Source: Seminavis robusta
Lineage: Eukaryota; Bacillariophyta; Bacillariophyceae; Naviculales; Naviculaceae
DNA: 64,000 nucleotides
Direction of reading: 5' to 3'
Assembly (NCBI GenBank): GCA_903772945.1
Contig: CAICTM010000478.1
Location: forward strand, 1 to 64,000
Shown here: one piece after another, positions 47,321 through 57,416 of the stretch
Position numbering within the stretch: position 1 is the first letter of the stretch
Layout of the letters: each line of letters opens with the position of its first letter
Notes under the pieces: generated by a model
Told to the model about the DNA's origin: nothing
Seen by the model: only the letters and a program-made list of their open reading frames with translations
The model's database searches: none
Made by a program: the position numbers and the translations under genes

Positions 47321-47633
47321 ATGGCAACATCAATGGAGACTAAGCAGATCGTGGCTCCAGATGCGGATATCAGTGTGTCCATTGTTGCAGCACTGTCGAC
47401 AGTGGGTACCGCCTTTTTGCTGGCTCCTACACCAGAGATGCCATCTTGTTTGCCACCATCTTTTGGATGCCCTTGTTTGGACTTGGGTGGATAAAGCAGA
47501 GACGACCCGTTGTGGTGTGAATGCATTGGGGTTGATGATGGTTTGGCAAATGCAAGACGAAAAAGTGTGGCGTCCCTTTGCTGCTGCCATGGCATTGTTT
47601 GCCATCACCAAGGCCTTTGGTGTCTACTACTAG
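47321..47633 (+). pseudogene. Small multi-pass membrane protein, interrupted by two frame changes
   Basis: The ATG at 47321 opens MATSMETKQIVAPDADISVS and a first hydrophobic helix (VAALSTVGTAFLLAP). Near 47430 the protein-like reading moves to the next frame (RDAILFATIFWMPLFGLGW, second helix), and near 47515 it moves again (VNALGLMMVWQMQDEKVW, FAAAMALFAITKAFGVYY). Each step equals one missing base. Together these describe a three-helix protein of about 103 aa with an unknown role. Two clean single-base gaps in 300 bp again suggest consensus error or a very young pseudogene. Confidence 0.45.
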
Positions 47634-48090
47634 CACTATTCGACGGAGACCGGGAACATGCCATGGCCACCATTGTGGCACGATCCAATTGGCACACTAT
47701 GAGTGGTGATGAATTCTCTGGGGCTGTGGCAGCTTATTCCACTTGAAGTAACCAACCATCCGGCGAAAAATGTATCATTCTGTCATAGTAGAGGTAGAGG
47801 GGCTTGCAGTTGTTAGTGGAAGATGAAGCCACTGAAACAGCCAGAGAGAAACGGAAGAGACGCAAAAGTCACAGACTACTCTACTGCTTGGTTGGCTGTG
47901 TTCATTCGTGCATGCAATATCTTTGACGAAAATTTCGTTCGTCGTAGTGAAAGGTACCACCAATAGAGTGACAGTTAGGTTGTACGGAGTGTGTTTTGTA
48001 CAGGGAGGAAGCACCAAGCAAAGGAACAATGCAGCCAGCCCAAGCCAACGCATAAGCCTAAGGAGGGAAGAAACACTCTTCATTGAAGTC

Positions 48091-49062
48091 ATGGTTCGAT
48101 TTGAGATTCACGACGGTCCTTTGAGTGTTGCCTTTGGCCATGACACGGCAACTGGCGTGTTTTTGTCTGTCTCTGATGAGGACTTGAGATACAGCCCCAT
48201 AGCAACGCGACAAGTAAACAACGTAGCAGAAGCCATCGGAGTCGGAGATGGGGGTGGGTCATACGTCGACTTGCATACTGGTCCTGTTGGCTTTGGTGTC
48301 AAAGTGGATGACGCAACGATGAAAACCTACCTGGAGAGGTTCGGAGCAAGCGAAGACGAGATTTCCATGTTGCCCCTCAAACTTCCAAGACCCACCCGAG
48401 TGCCTTTTAGGGGCACAGTCTGTATGGTTTGTCGCAACCCAACAAGAAAAGAGTGCTCTATATGTGCTGAAGTTCACTACTGTTCGCAGGATTGTCAGAG
48501 ACATGATTGGCCTGTGCACAAGATCTTCTGCAAACTGCAAGTGGAGCCCGCTGATGCCGTGTCATCATCATCCCAGATGAAATTCACAAAGGCTGTTCTT
48601 TTTCCAGAGCAAGGAGATAGTCCGACATTTGTCTATCTGCCTGTGGAGTGGCAACGTGATGGTGGCTACTGGAGGGTCATCACGAGTGAATTCATTGCAG
48701 GGGGCTTTCCAGACAACTGCCGGAGTGATACCACCTATGGGCACTGTGAAGACTTGGAATATGTCTTCCAGATTCTATGGGGAAAAAATACTGCGGAAGA
48801 TGGACAATCCAAAGAAAACATGTGCCTGCAGCGTGTTCAAAAAAAGTATTTGAAGACGAAAGAAGACTGCCTTCGCATCAAAGGAATAAAGACACTCGAC
48901 AGGCAAGTGTTCTGGCGCAACAACATTTTGGTTGTGAAATTTCCAAAGCCAAGCAATTCATTGTATGACTTGACCCCAGATCGTTACGAAGACGTTTCGT
49001 TGTCAGATATCCCTGACATCGTTGAGTTTGTTGTCAAGTCTAGCTTGATGTACCTGCTCTAG
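48091..49062 (+). CDS. MYND zinc-finger protein
   Basis: A single exon of 323 aa from MVRFEIHDG (an upstream in-frame ATG at 47908 would add 61 residues without recognisable content). A complete MYND finger lies at 111-147: Cys 111/114, 122/125, 131/135, His143 and Cys147. The N-terminal ~100 residues and the C-terminal ~170 residues (VYLPVEWQRDGGYWRV and onwards) match no domain I can name, though the architecture resembles protist MYND proteins with a unique C-terminal fold. MYND fingers bind proline-containing peptides, so a protein-interaction role is likely. No SET domain is seen. Confidence 0.8.
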   Translation: MVRFEIHDGPLSVAFGHDTATGVFLSVSDEDLRYSPIATRQVNNVAEAIGVGDGGGSYVDLHTGPVGFGVKVDDATMKTYLERFGASEDEISMLPLKLPRPTRVPFRGTVCMVCRNPTRKECSICAEVHYCSQDCQRHDWPVHKIFCKLQVEPADAVSSSSQMKFTKAVLFPEQGDSPTFVYLPVEWQRDGGYWRVITSEFIAGGFPDNCRSDTTYGHCEDLEYVFQILWGKNTAEDGQSKENMCLQRVQKKYLKTKEDCLRIKGIKTLDRQVFWRNNILVVKFPKPSNSLYDLTPDRYEDVSLSDIPDIVEFVVKSSLMYLL

Positions 49063-49825
49063 TGGTTGCAAATGCGTTGGAAAAGGGAGAGGAACGGACT
49101 TGTGGCAGGTAAGGTAATGACTTGTTGAAGTGCAAGCACTGGTCCTGTAGCGGTACCATGGTACATGGTACTCCCGTACGTACGGTACTAGTCCTACCGT
49201 ATCTGTACCGGTACGAGAATTAGCTCCTGACCAGCTGGCTCGAGATCGGAGGCTGGTGCATCCACAAAGGACTTCCACGAAGGTCATGGAGGAGCTGAGA
49301 ACGATGATATGGGGACATAAAACTGGACTACTAGTAAGCTGGAAAGTTTATGCTCACGCAGCGTTGCTGGTTCCACCCATTTTGTTTCTTCGACTCTGGT
49401 GACTCCACTTGTACATACCGGTAGTGTTTTCATATACTAGTCAACAGCGCAGGGCCTTGTAGCAGCAAGATACCCCGCAAAAAGCGCTAGCGAAAGGCGG
49501 CATTGAAACCGAAAGGACCTCAGCAGCTTTGGCGAAAACTAGTTAGTAGTCTCTCCCGGGTACGGCGACAACGATGCACCAGGGTCATGGTCGGAGGAGG
49601 AAGAACGGTGGAATGGTTATCTAAAAATGCTGTATCCTCCACTGTGACAGGGACCTGTTGGTTCAAGAAGGAGATGAATCGAATCGAATCGAATCGAATC
49701 ATGGGATCGCCTTTGTCGACACAAGAGGCGGCAGATACGTCGTATGTTTCGGCAGTTATCTTTCTGCCTCTCCCGATTCTCGTGTTCGGCTCGTTGTCGT
49801 GGTTTAAAAGGTGTTTTCAGTTTGT
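49063..49825. other. Intergenic region, no gene seen
   Basis: It contains a dense cluster of GGTACC/CGTACG palindromes (49150-49215) and an (AATCG)n microsatellite (about 49678-49699). No gene recognised. Confidence 0.4.
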
Positions 49826-50165
49826 CATGTCCTCTTTCTGTAGCGGTGTCGTTCTGCTCCTGGCCAAGCAGGCCAGAAGCAGGCGCCTCTGTCCATTCCA
49901 GTTAGTTGGTCAATTCCGTCAAAGTATCTTCTGTTACTGTTGCTTTGTTGCGACTCGTTCTGGTGGTGCTTCCATTCCATTCCTTGACGTCGTGGTGTGA
50001 CGGTGAAGGTGTTTCCTTTTGTCATTTCCTCTTGTTTGTCGTGGTGTCGTTCTCCATTCGGCCAAGCAAACGCAAAGCACCTTCCAATTCCATCCAGTTA
50101 GTTAGTTGGTCCATTCAATTCACTGTCATTGGTGCCGTCAAAGTTTCGTCTGCTATTGTCGCTTT
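49826..50165. repeat. Two-copy duplication covering the 3' end of the GH28-like gene
   Basis: Unit 1 (about 49826-49960) and unit 2 (about 50020-50165) are imperfect direct repeats. Both begin TGTCAT(G/T)TCCTCTT, share GGTGTCGTTCT, CAGTTAGTTGGT and CCGTCAAAGT(A/T)TC, and end with TTGTCGCTTTG-like sequence. Unit 2 includes the last codons of the GH28-like gene (read on the minus strand) and its 3' flank, while unit 1 is a decayed copy. Confidence 0.7.
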
Positions 50166-51608
50166 GTGCTCTACTTCTTCTTCTTGACACCCCACCGACA
50201 CATTGGTGAATTTGTAATCCTGCAGTGCATGACAGAGAAAGTTGCGCGTCCGCGAGGGAAACGTCGATTCCGACTGAATGGTGACATTGGTGAATTCCCA
50301 TCCGGTACAGGGTCCGGTTTCATTGCACCGCAACAATCCCGGTGCCCACAGCGCTCGTTCCATAAAGACATTGCGCAATTGCAGGCGTGTCACAGGAACA
50401 CATCCATACGTAGGACAATGGGTGCGCGGCAATGGATAGAAAAAGTCGCATCCGGTATCGGCACCGCCGTGGGGTTGTTTTTGTTGTTGTGTGCCAACAT
50501 AGATGGGCCATGTGAGAGGTTTGTCGGCGTAAATATCTTCGTACGTAATATTGTGAATAATCCCCGTGCCATCAATGGCAGGTCCATGAGGACACGGATT
50601 GGGTTTGACGTATATGGCCTTGATGGGATGTGAAAATGTAATGCGTCGAAAGGTGGTATTGGCAATGCAATTGACGTGTTTGTGGGGTGGTACGGACCCA
50701 ATCGATGCACCGACTCCATTGGTAATGGACGAGTCTTCAATGAGTAGATCGGTGGTGCACGTAGACAAATTGGATTGTTGATGGAGTGGTTTGGCACAAT
50801 AGGCATCGTCCCAATTTTCAACGTGACAGTGTCGAATTGTAATGTTCTTGCCGGCAATATCAAATCCATCGGTATTGAGTGGCACCGTGGGGAGTCCTGT
50901 CGACTCCGAAAGTAGATTGTGTTGTGCGAGCATGTCTCGTTGCGCAGCGATATTGACTTGAATGGTACAGTTTTGAATGAGGACATGGGCGACGTCGTAA
51001 AAGTTGGCCGTCCATCTTGGACTATCGTGCAAATGCCAGTATTCCATGCGCACATACAAGCTATTGGCAATGGTCATCAAGTTGGGTCGTGGTGTTCCAT
51101 GTCGGATATTGGACCACCACCATCGATTGCCATTGCCAAAAACGACTCCGCCGCTATTGCTGGAAGATGTGAGTGTAATATGCGAACTCTGATCAATGAC
51201 AATACCATCGAGGACTTGTCGATTGGGATCTTGACTGAAATTGGATGGAGTCCAATCGTTCATGTCTCCTTCGTAATACGTGAGAGATCCATCGAGGACA
51301 ATGGTCACGTTGAAGAGTCCCACCATGGGAGCGTACGGCATGAACGCAAACGAACTGTCCGAGGGGATCAGCACCGTCTTGGCGTCTTTTGACGAGTGGG
51401 CGGCTTGGACGGCATCGTAGAGCGCCTTGCCATTCTTACGACTTGCATCCAAATCTTTTGATGATGTATTCGCCACGGCGCCATAGTCCAAAATGTTCTG
51501 AATCAACGATGGATCGTACTGATTCTCGTAGTTGTGGCTGTTGGCAGTGACGCTGACAAGTAACAGCAAGACTATCACCAACGTTGACAAGTGATTGTGG
51601 AGAGGCAT
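50115..51608 (-). CDS. GH28 (polygalacturonase-like) secreted protein with altered catalytic motifs
   Basis: A single exon of 497 aa; the ATG at 51608 is chosen because the upstream in-frame codon is TTG. A signal peptide (hydrophobic core about 8-20) indicates secretion. Parallel beta-helix features and GH28 landmarks are in order: SPRW...NVxIQN-like segment, NTDGFDI at 245-251, WDDAYCAK at 266-273 (normally DDC) and NGVGASIGS at 297-305 (normally GHGxSIGS). IKAIYVK sits where RIK normally is. So the three Asp are kept, but the catalytic-site His is Val and the Arg of RIK is lost. Many Asn glycosylation sites and Cys pairs are present. GH28 enzymes cleave pectic alpha-galacturonans; this protein may have another substrate or be inactive. 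Confidence 0.82.
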   Translation of the reverse strand: MPLHNHLSTLVIVLLLLVSVTANSHNYENQYDPSLIQNILDYGAVANTSSKDLDASRKNGKALYDAVQAAHSSKDAKTVLIPSDSSFAFMPYAPMVGLFNVTIVLDGSLTYYEGDMNDWTPSNFSQDPNRQVLDGIVIDQSSHITLTSSSNSGGVVFGNGNRWWWSNIRHGTPRPNLMTIANSLYVRMEYWHLHDSPRWTANFYDVAHVLIQNCTIQVNIAAQRDMLAQHNLLSESTGLPTVPLNTDGFDIAGKNITIRHCHVENWDDAYCAKPLHQQSNLSTCTTDLLIEDSSITNGVGASIGSVPPHKHVNCIANTTFRRITFSHPIKAIYVKPNPCPHGPAIDGTGIIHNITYEDIYADKPLTWPIYVGTQQQKQPHGGADTGCDFFYPLPRTHCPTYGCVPVTRLQLRNVFMERALWAPGLLRCNETGPCTGWEFTNVTIQSESTFPSRTRNFLCHALQDYKFTNVSVGCQEEEVEHKATIADETLTAPMTVN

Positions 51609-51771
51609 CTTGAGGAACAACTATCTCTGGATTGCGTTCCTTGTTCTACAATACTGTTGGCTGTGATTGTTACTAGCTAGTACTGGTAGTAGTTAGACAG
51701 ACTACAGCACCCGCATCCATCATCAAGCTCATGGTCACAGTCCAGAACATCGTCGTTCAGATTCACTCAAG

Positions 51772-52093
51772 GTGAGTCCTGTCAAGACTGAGATACTTTA
51801 ATTATTTTTAAAATTATCAGAATTTGATTTCAAATTGTGCACCTCAAGAGTGTTGCCAAGTGTTGCCAGTGTTGCCAGTGTTGCCGGCAACACTGGCAAC
51901 ACTCTTGTGGGACTCAATTTCAAACTCAATTTTGATTTCAAATTGAGTCCCACAAGCCATCTTGGCGATCGCCGGCGATCGCTGGCGATCGCTGGCGATC
52001 GCCGGCGATCGCCAATGGGCTCAATTTGAAATTAAAGTCTGCTAATTTTAAAAATAATTAAAATTACAGCATCTCAGTCTTGACAGGACTCAC
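51772..52093. mobile_element. Small TIR element with GTGTTGCC and GGCGATCGC arrays
   Basis: Perfect 23-bp terminal inverted repeats at 51772-51794 and 52071-52093 (starting GTGAGTCCTGTC), extending less perfectly through an AATTATTTTTAAAAT arm. Inside are two palindromic arrays. Around 51850-51908 there are GTGTTGCCA units facing TGGCAACAC. Around 51963-52013 there are five GGCGATCGC units. Between them are inverted CTCAATTT/AAATTGAG blocks. The element can fold as a multi-branched cruciform. It has no coding capacity. Confidence 0.85.
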
Positions 52094-53802
52094 TTTCCGT
52101 TGTTGGATCTTTGACATGGTCTGTGCGTCGGCCGCTGGATCTTTGTCATCACCCAACAGCCACCAAAGCTACGAAGGGTTGCGAGTTTCCAACCGAGAGT
52201 TGCCATAGCTGAAGATGAGATGAGATGAGATGATGAGATGATGGGTTGATCATCACAATGTAGCAATGTCGACGACGATGTTGGCAAAGAAGGAAGCTTA
52301 CCGTAATGCTGAAGACAAGCTCTGTCGGCGGTGGCCAGCGTTAAGAAGGAATGATGATTGATGGTTAGGTAAGATTGCTTGTTGCATTTGCCAGCTAGCT
52401 TGTTGGTTGATGGATACTATGTATGTGAGGGATGTGATGAAATAAGAGCTCGTCTCCATTAAGCCGGAGTTTTTGCTTGAGGCGCTCCTGAGGATGGTCG
52501 GAGTCAAATACTGTCCTCGGGGGTCATATAACTGCCACGGAAAATATATTCTGGGCTCGTTACTCTGATCTCTCTCTTCTCGTCATTGACTGGGTTTGAT
52601 TGCGGTTCTTTGATTAGTTGACTCACGCAAACTCCTTTTCTCTTTTGTGGATTGATAGGGTATTCCATCATGTGCGGTGCGAGGCCAAACTCCCAGAAGA
52701 TTATGAGATCACCCCAAGAGGACCCATAAAACAAACGGAGTTTGGGTAGAGATGTCTGGATCAATATTGGATGGAGCACCGATGAGCTCCTCATCAACTT
52801 TATATCTTCAACAAAAGACGATATTTATTGGGGAAGCTGGATATGAAAATTAATCTGTGCGCAATCCACTTGTGTTACTACCGTGCCGAGAGTCTGCTTG
52901 TCTCTGTGGAATGCCTACGGTATATGACATTCAATTGATGAATCTCTATTGGGCCCCTACCAAGTGATGGCGCGTTTTCGAATGCTACCGTTTGCAGATT
53001 GGATTGAAAGTTCGCCGAGTTGTTCTGCTTGTAATAAATGATGGACTGCAGTGAACTGGGCAATCTGCTCACTAACTAAACTGTGGATGGCGGAGTGGTT
53101 GTGCCCCACCGGTACCGATCGGCCCAATCATGGATGCTTCAATAATTGGAGCTCGATCCTGTCTCTTTCTCATACCCTACGAGAAATTCAGTACCTGCTG
53201 CGGGACCACTGTTAAGAGACCCTCCCAGGGAAGTTGGAGGGGTACAGCCAATTCCTGCCCGTTTCAAAGCCAGTAAAAACTGACACAACCCGTTGATCTC
53301 AAACGCAACGTGAAACGCCCCATTGATGTTGAAGACCTACTAATACCTCCCAACTAGCTAGCTTGCACCTATCTTGCTGGCCAATACTGAACTATTCGTC
53401 CTGGCTGCGAAGGAAGTTCTAGACTAGTATTTGCTGGATTGCTTTCCGCGAAAAATCAATCGTGCAAGCCCGGGACGGCTCCAGTGCCTACCGGTACTGC
53501 TGGAGCATCTGACCCTCCACCCATCGTCCCTCCTTTCCGGTTGCAAGGAAAGATCCGACCTCACGAGAGCGAAGGTCAATGTTGACCCCGCACGCACTTC
53601 TCTCCGAGGTAGCCTCGTCAGCAACACGAAGTTGATGTGATCCTTGAAATATTTGACGTATGAGGGTGACGTTGCGAAAAATTGAGTATCCAATACCGGA
53701 CTCAGTATAGAAATAAACGTAGAAATCAAGGATTTTATTTGAATTGATTTCGAATTAACCACCCACAAGTCACTACATTATACTTCTTTTTCTACCTCGA
53801 CG
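52094..53802. other. Long region without a convincing gene
   Basis: Only unsupported frames up to about 115 codons occur. A (GATGA)n-like microsatellite lies near 52215-52245 and CTAGCTAG near 53353. The last ~60 bp carry an AT-rich stretch and a CCTCGACG leader before the next ATG. Confidence 0.4.
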
Positions 53803-55527
53803 ATGAAGTTTCCCGTCTCTGTCCTCGTTGCTGCCCTGGCCCCGTTTGCTTTGCCCGGAGGCCATGCATTCGTTGCTCCAACACCCCCCCGAGCTGCACC
53901 AAGCTCCACTCAGGTTGGCCTCTTTGACTGGGGCAAAACAGCGCCGGCCCCCAAGGACGTCTCGAACAGCGAGATTCGTGACCTTTTCTCTCTTTGGAAC
54001 GATGCGCTAGCCACAGGAGACTCCCGTATTGTTGCCAAACGCTATGCATCTGACACTATGCTCTTGCCCACAGTTTCTGATGTTCCCCGCACAGACTATG
54101 ACTCCATCAAGGACTATTTTGATGCCTTTTTGTTGAAGAAACCTCAAGGCACCATCCTTGATGGGAAAATCAAGATTGGAGATGGCTGGGCCAGTGACAC
54201 TGGGATCTATGAGTTTGCCATGGGATCTGATGGATCCAAAGTCAAGGCTCGCTACTCTTTTGTCTATGCTTATGAGGGTGGAAAATGGAAGATCTCTCAC
54301 CATCACTCTTCCATGATGCCTGAGCAGGGCACCAGCGTCGAAATCACTGAAGGGCAAGTCAAGAACCTCTTCCAACTTTGGAATGATGCCCTTGATACTC
54401 TTGAGTCTGATGCTGTTGCCAAGCGTTATGCCAAGAATGCTGTCCTCCTTCCCACTGTTTCTGATGTCCCCCGCACTGACTATGATTCAATCAAGGACTA
54501 TTTTGACAACTTCCTCAAGCTCAAGCCCCAAGGAACCATCCTTGAAAGCTTTGTCACCATTGGATCAAACTGGTGCAAGGATGTTGGTGTTTATGAGTTT
54601 GAAATGGGAGCCACTGGTGCTAAGGTTCAAGCTCGCTACTCTTTTGTGTATGTCTATGAGGATGGCGAATGGAAGATCTCACACCATCACTCCTCTGCCA
54701 TGCCTGAACAACCCAAGCTTGGCCCCAAGATCACAGAAAAAGAAGTTGGACAGTTGTTCAACTTATGGAATGATGAGTTAGCAACCCTTGACTCTGACAA
54801 GGTTGCCAAGCGTTATGCTAGCAAGGCTGTCCTTCTCCCCACCGTTTCTGATGTTCCCCGTACAGACTATGATTCAATCAAGGACTACTTTGACAACTTC
54901 CTCAAGCTCAAGCCTCAAGGAACCATTCTGGAAAGCTTCACTAGTGTTGGAGATGGCTGGTGCAAGGATGTTGGTGTTTATGAGTTTGAAATGGGTGCTT
55001 CTGGTGCTAAGGTTCAAGCTCGCTACTCCTTTGTTTATGTCTATGAGGATGGTGAATGGAAGATCTCGCACCATCACTCCTCTGCCATGCCGGAGCAACC
55101 CAAGCTTGGCCCCAAGATTGAAGAAAAGGAAGTCAAATCCATTTTTAGTGTTTGGAATAATGCCCTTGCAACCCTTGACTCTGATAAGGTTGCCAAGTGC
55201 TATGCAAAGAACGCTGTTCTACTTCCCACTGTTTCTGATACTCCCCGTACTGATTATGATTCCATCAAGGACTACTTTGATGCCTTTCTGTTGAAGAAAC
55301 CACAAGGAACCATTCTAGAAAGTTTTGCCACCGCTGGAGATGGCTGGTGCAAGGATTGTGGCATCTATGAATTCAAGATGGGAGCTGATGGATCCAATGT
55401 GAAGGCTCGCTACTCCTTTGTCTATGTGTATGAAGATGGTGAGTGGAAGATCTCTCACCACCACTCTTCCGTCATGCCTGAATCCGTCTTGGGCCCAGCC
55501 AAGAAGGAGGATCTCGTCGAGGCTTGA
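53803..55527 (+). CDS. Plastid-targeted protein with four tandem SnoaL/CaMKII-association-like domains
   Basis: A single exon of 574 aa. The N-terminus is a signal peptide ending GGHAFVAP, the diatom plastid-entry motif. Four ~130-residue domains follow, each beginning with a LWNDxLAT helix. They continue VAKRYA, LLPTVSDVPRTDYDSIKDYF, KPQGTILES and GVYEFEMGA, and end ARYSFVYVYEDGEWKISHHH then SSxMPE. This pattern matches the NTF2-like family of CaMKII association domains and SgcJ/EcaC-type proteins, usually single-domain and oligomeric. Tandem fusion would give a covalent tetramer. Domains 2 and 3 are most alike at DNA level, and domain 4 is closest to domain 1 in parts (DAFLLKKPQGTIL), indicating recent internal duplication or conversion. 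The ligand and role in the plastid are unknown. Confidence 0.85.
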   Translation: MKFPVSVLVAALAPFALPGGHAFVAPTPPRAAPSSTQVGLFDWGKTAPAPKDVSNSEIRDLFSLWNDALATGDSRIVAKRYASDTMLLPTVSDVPRTDYDSIKDYFDAFLLKKPQGTILDGKIKIGDGWASDTGIYEFAMGSDGSKVKARYSFVYAYEGGKWKISHHHSSMMPEQGTSVEITEGQVKNLFQLWNDALDTLESDAVAKRYAKNAVLLPTVSDVPRTDYDSIKDYFDNFLKLKPQGTILESFVTIGSNWCKDVGVYEFEMGATGAKVQARYSFVYVYEDGEWKISHHHSSAMPEQPKLGPKITEKEVGQLFNLWNDELATLDSDKVAKRYASKAVLLPTVSDVPRTDYDSIKDYFDNFLKLKPQGTILESFTSVGDGWCKDVGVYEFEMGASGAKVQARYSFVYVYEDGEWKISHHHSSAMPEQPKLGPKIEEKEVKSIFSVWNNALATLDSDKVAKCYAKNAVLLPTVSDTPRTDYDSIKDYFDAFLLKKPQGTILESFATAGDGWCKDCGIYEFKMGADGSNVKARYSFVYVYEDGEWKISHHHSSVMPESVLGPAKKEDLVEA

Positions 55528-56158
55528 TTGTGATTATGGTTTCTGAGCTACAGACAAAAGGCCGCGTCCCTCGATCTGTTCGTCAGGTAGCAAGGCTCAA
55601 ATAAGTTGTGCAAATGGCACAAAGCGTGTTTTGCGCCGTTTCTAGCTGTGTAGACTGCCCCTTTTAAACAATGCTGTTGACATTTCATTGCTTTGCGTGT
55701 GCTGTTAGTTGAAGCGATTTCGTCCTCTCTACCGGTACCGTACCGTAATAGTGATCAAGCAATCTCTGTGGCTGTGGCTCGCTAGCTAGCTGGCAACTGG
55801 CAACGAGGCTTCCGTAGCTTGCATCGATGAGAAGCAAAGGCCAACAGGATGATACATGTAGTTGAAGTGGACCTGAAAACCATCGCCCTTCTTCAATATT
55901 CGGTGCTCAAAGTTCAAAGGATCGAATCAAGTCAGATCCAGCGTCAAACAATTCCGGACCAGCTACTAGTATCGGTACAGTAGCAACTACGATGGGGAGG
56001 TCTCAAGAAACAAGAAGCAGCTGAGAAACAGAGCATCCTCTGATCACCCAAGAAGCCAATAGAGTAGCAAACTGATTTTCCTTTACAATTTCTGGTTGAA
56101 AGGAAAAAAGGAAAGAAAATGGCAAATCCAGGCAAAACACGCAAATGCTGGAAACATG

Positions 56159-56192
<34 letters not shown>

Positions 56193-57416
56193 CCGGTACT
56201 CCCAACAGGCGCTGGCGGTCAAACTTCCTCTTCATTGAAGTTTTGAGGAGCCACTCGCCACACTGCAGCCAGATGTACGGCCGGTTGGTTAGATCCCTTT
56301 CAAGAAGCACTTTGGCTTGCACTGTTGGTTTGCCTTGAGTGACAGTCATGGGACTTGGATGTCTCGCAGGGCATTTAGGCAATTGGCGTTTTGGCTTCCT
56401 TGCATCTGAGATTCGTCGACGTCTGGTTGGCTGACGCATCGAGAGGCACTGTTGGTTCCGCCTTGAGCCGCCAAACAAACAAGGCAACATCTATAACGGT
56501 TCCAGCGGGAGGTTCAACCATCTGGTCAGGGGCACGAGGCCCCAGGCGACAGTCCACACAATCGAAGTTTGTGAGATACAGCTACCATACCATGATGGAT
56601 TCCCATCCCAGTGGCTCACCGGCTACACACTCCCCCAGGAGGTGTATGTAAAATTGTACTATACGCTATTTTTTGGTGAGTGAGTGGACTCACCGGGGTA
56701 CCGTATCCTCGGGATTTTGGAGAGAGTTACACGGGTGTGGATGGAGGAAGTGGGATATGGAAGGGAAACACCTCACCTACCTGGTCTCGAACCGGGTTTG
56801 TAACTCTAATTCAGTTTGGTTCTCCAGCCATTGAGCCATTGTCTCATTGCATTGGTGGATTGGTGGATCAATTGTCAGGATTGGTACTTGGAAGAGCCAT
56901 TGGTCCTCTTGCATCACGTTGACTTGGAGCTTTTCATAGCACTGGGTAGTTTCTCTGATTGCCTGGCATTTCTCTGCAGCTGCATTTCGCCATGAGCCAC
57001 CAGATTTGGATTTCTTGTGGTTCAGGCATCCGAGATTTCTAGATCCTGGCATGGTTGACTTGAACGATTATCAGTGTCCTCCGAGAGACTACTAGTCGTG
57101 GCTACGTCAAGGAATGACAGTATGCTCAATTGAGAGTTGCGCATGGTCTTGATCAAGACCCTGAATTCTGATGAAGCACCCTTCGGCTTACCAGCAACAT
57201 AATCGTTGTCCTTAGTACTGCCAGGTCACCCCTTCGGTCTCTCTGCTGTTCCTACAATTGTTCCCACTCCTCCAGCTTCGTGGCTGGGAGCTAGACATAA
57301 TTATCCACACGTCTTACTGCAGTATCCTACAGGGCAAGAAATGAATTGTACTAGCGAGCTAACCCTACAGTACTTTTTAAAAACTGAGCCATGGAAGAAA
57401 GGATCTATTTGGCAAT
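55528..57416. other. Repeat-containing intergenic region
   Basis: The first ~300 bp are the 3' flank of the four-domain gene, duplicated at 63491-63760. Segments within about 56200-57060 recur in altered form at 63010-63365, for example GGTTGGCTGAC(G/C)CATCGAGAGGCA and TCTAGATCCTGGCATGGTTG versus TCTTGATGCTGGCATGGTTG. Several frames exist but none is convincing. Two palindromic GGTACC/CTAGCTAG motifs occur at about 55730 and 55782. Confidence 0.45.
56159..56190. repeat. (AG)n microsatellite
   Basis: A perfect dinucleotide run of about 16 units. Confidence 0.95.

Noticed and set aside
52504-52797. 97-codon minus-strand frame
   Set aside because: No recognisable content and no neighbouring support; stop-free by chance.
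55944-56490. Minus-strand frames containing a Ser-Leu repeat
   Set aside because: The repeat is a translated (AG)n microsatellite and the rest resembles dispersed repeat sequence found again near 63.2 kb.
56770-56830. tRNA-like T-arm (CCCGGTTCGAGACCAGG on the minus strand)
   Set aside because: No matching acceptor stem, D-arm or anticodon arm at the right distances.
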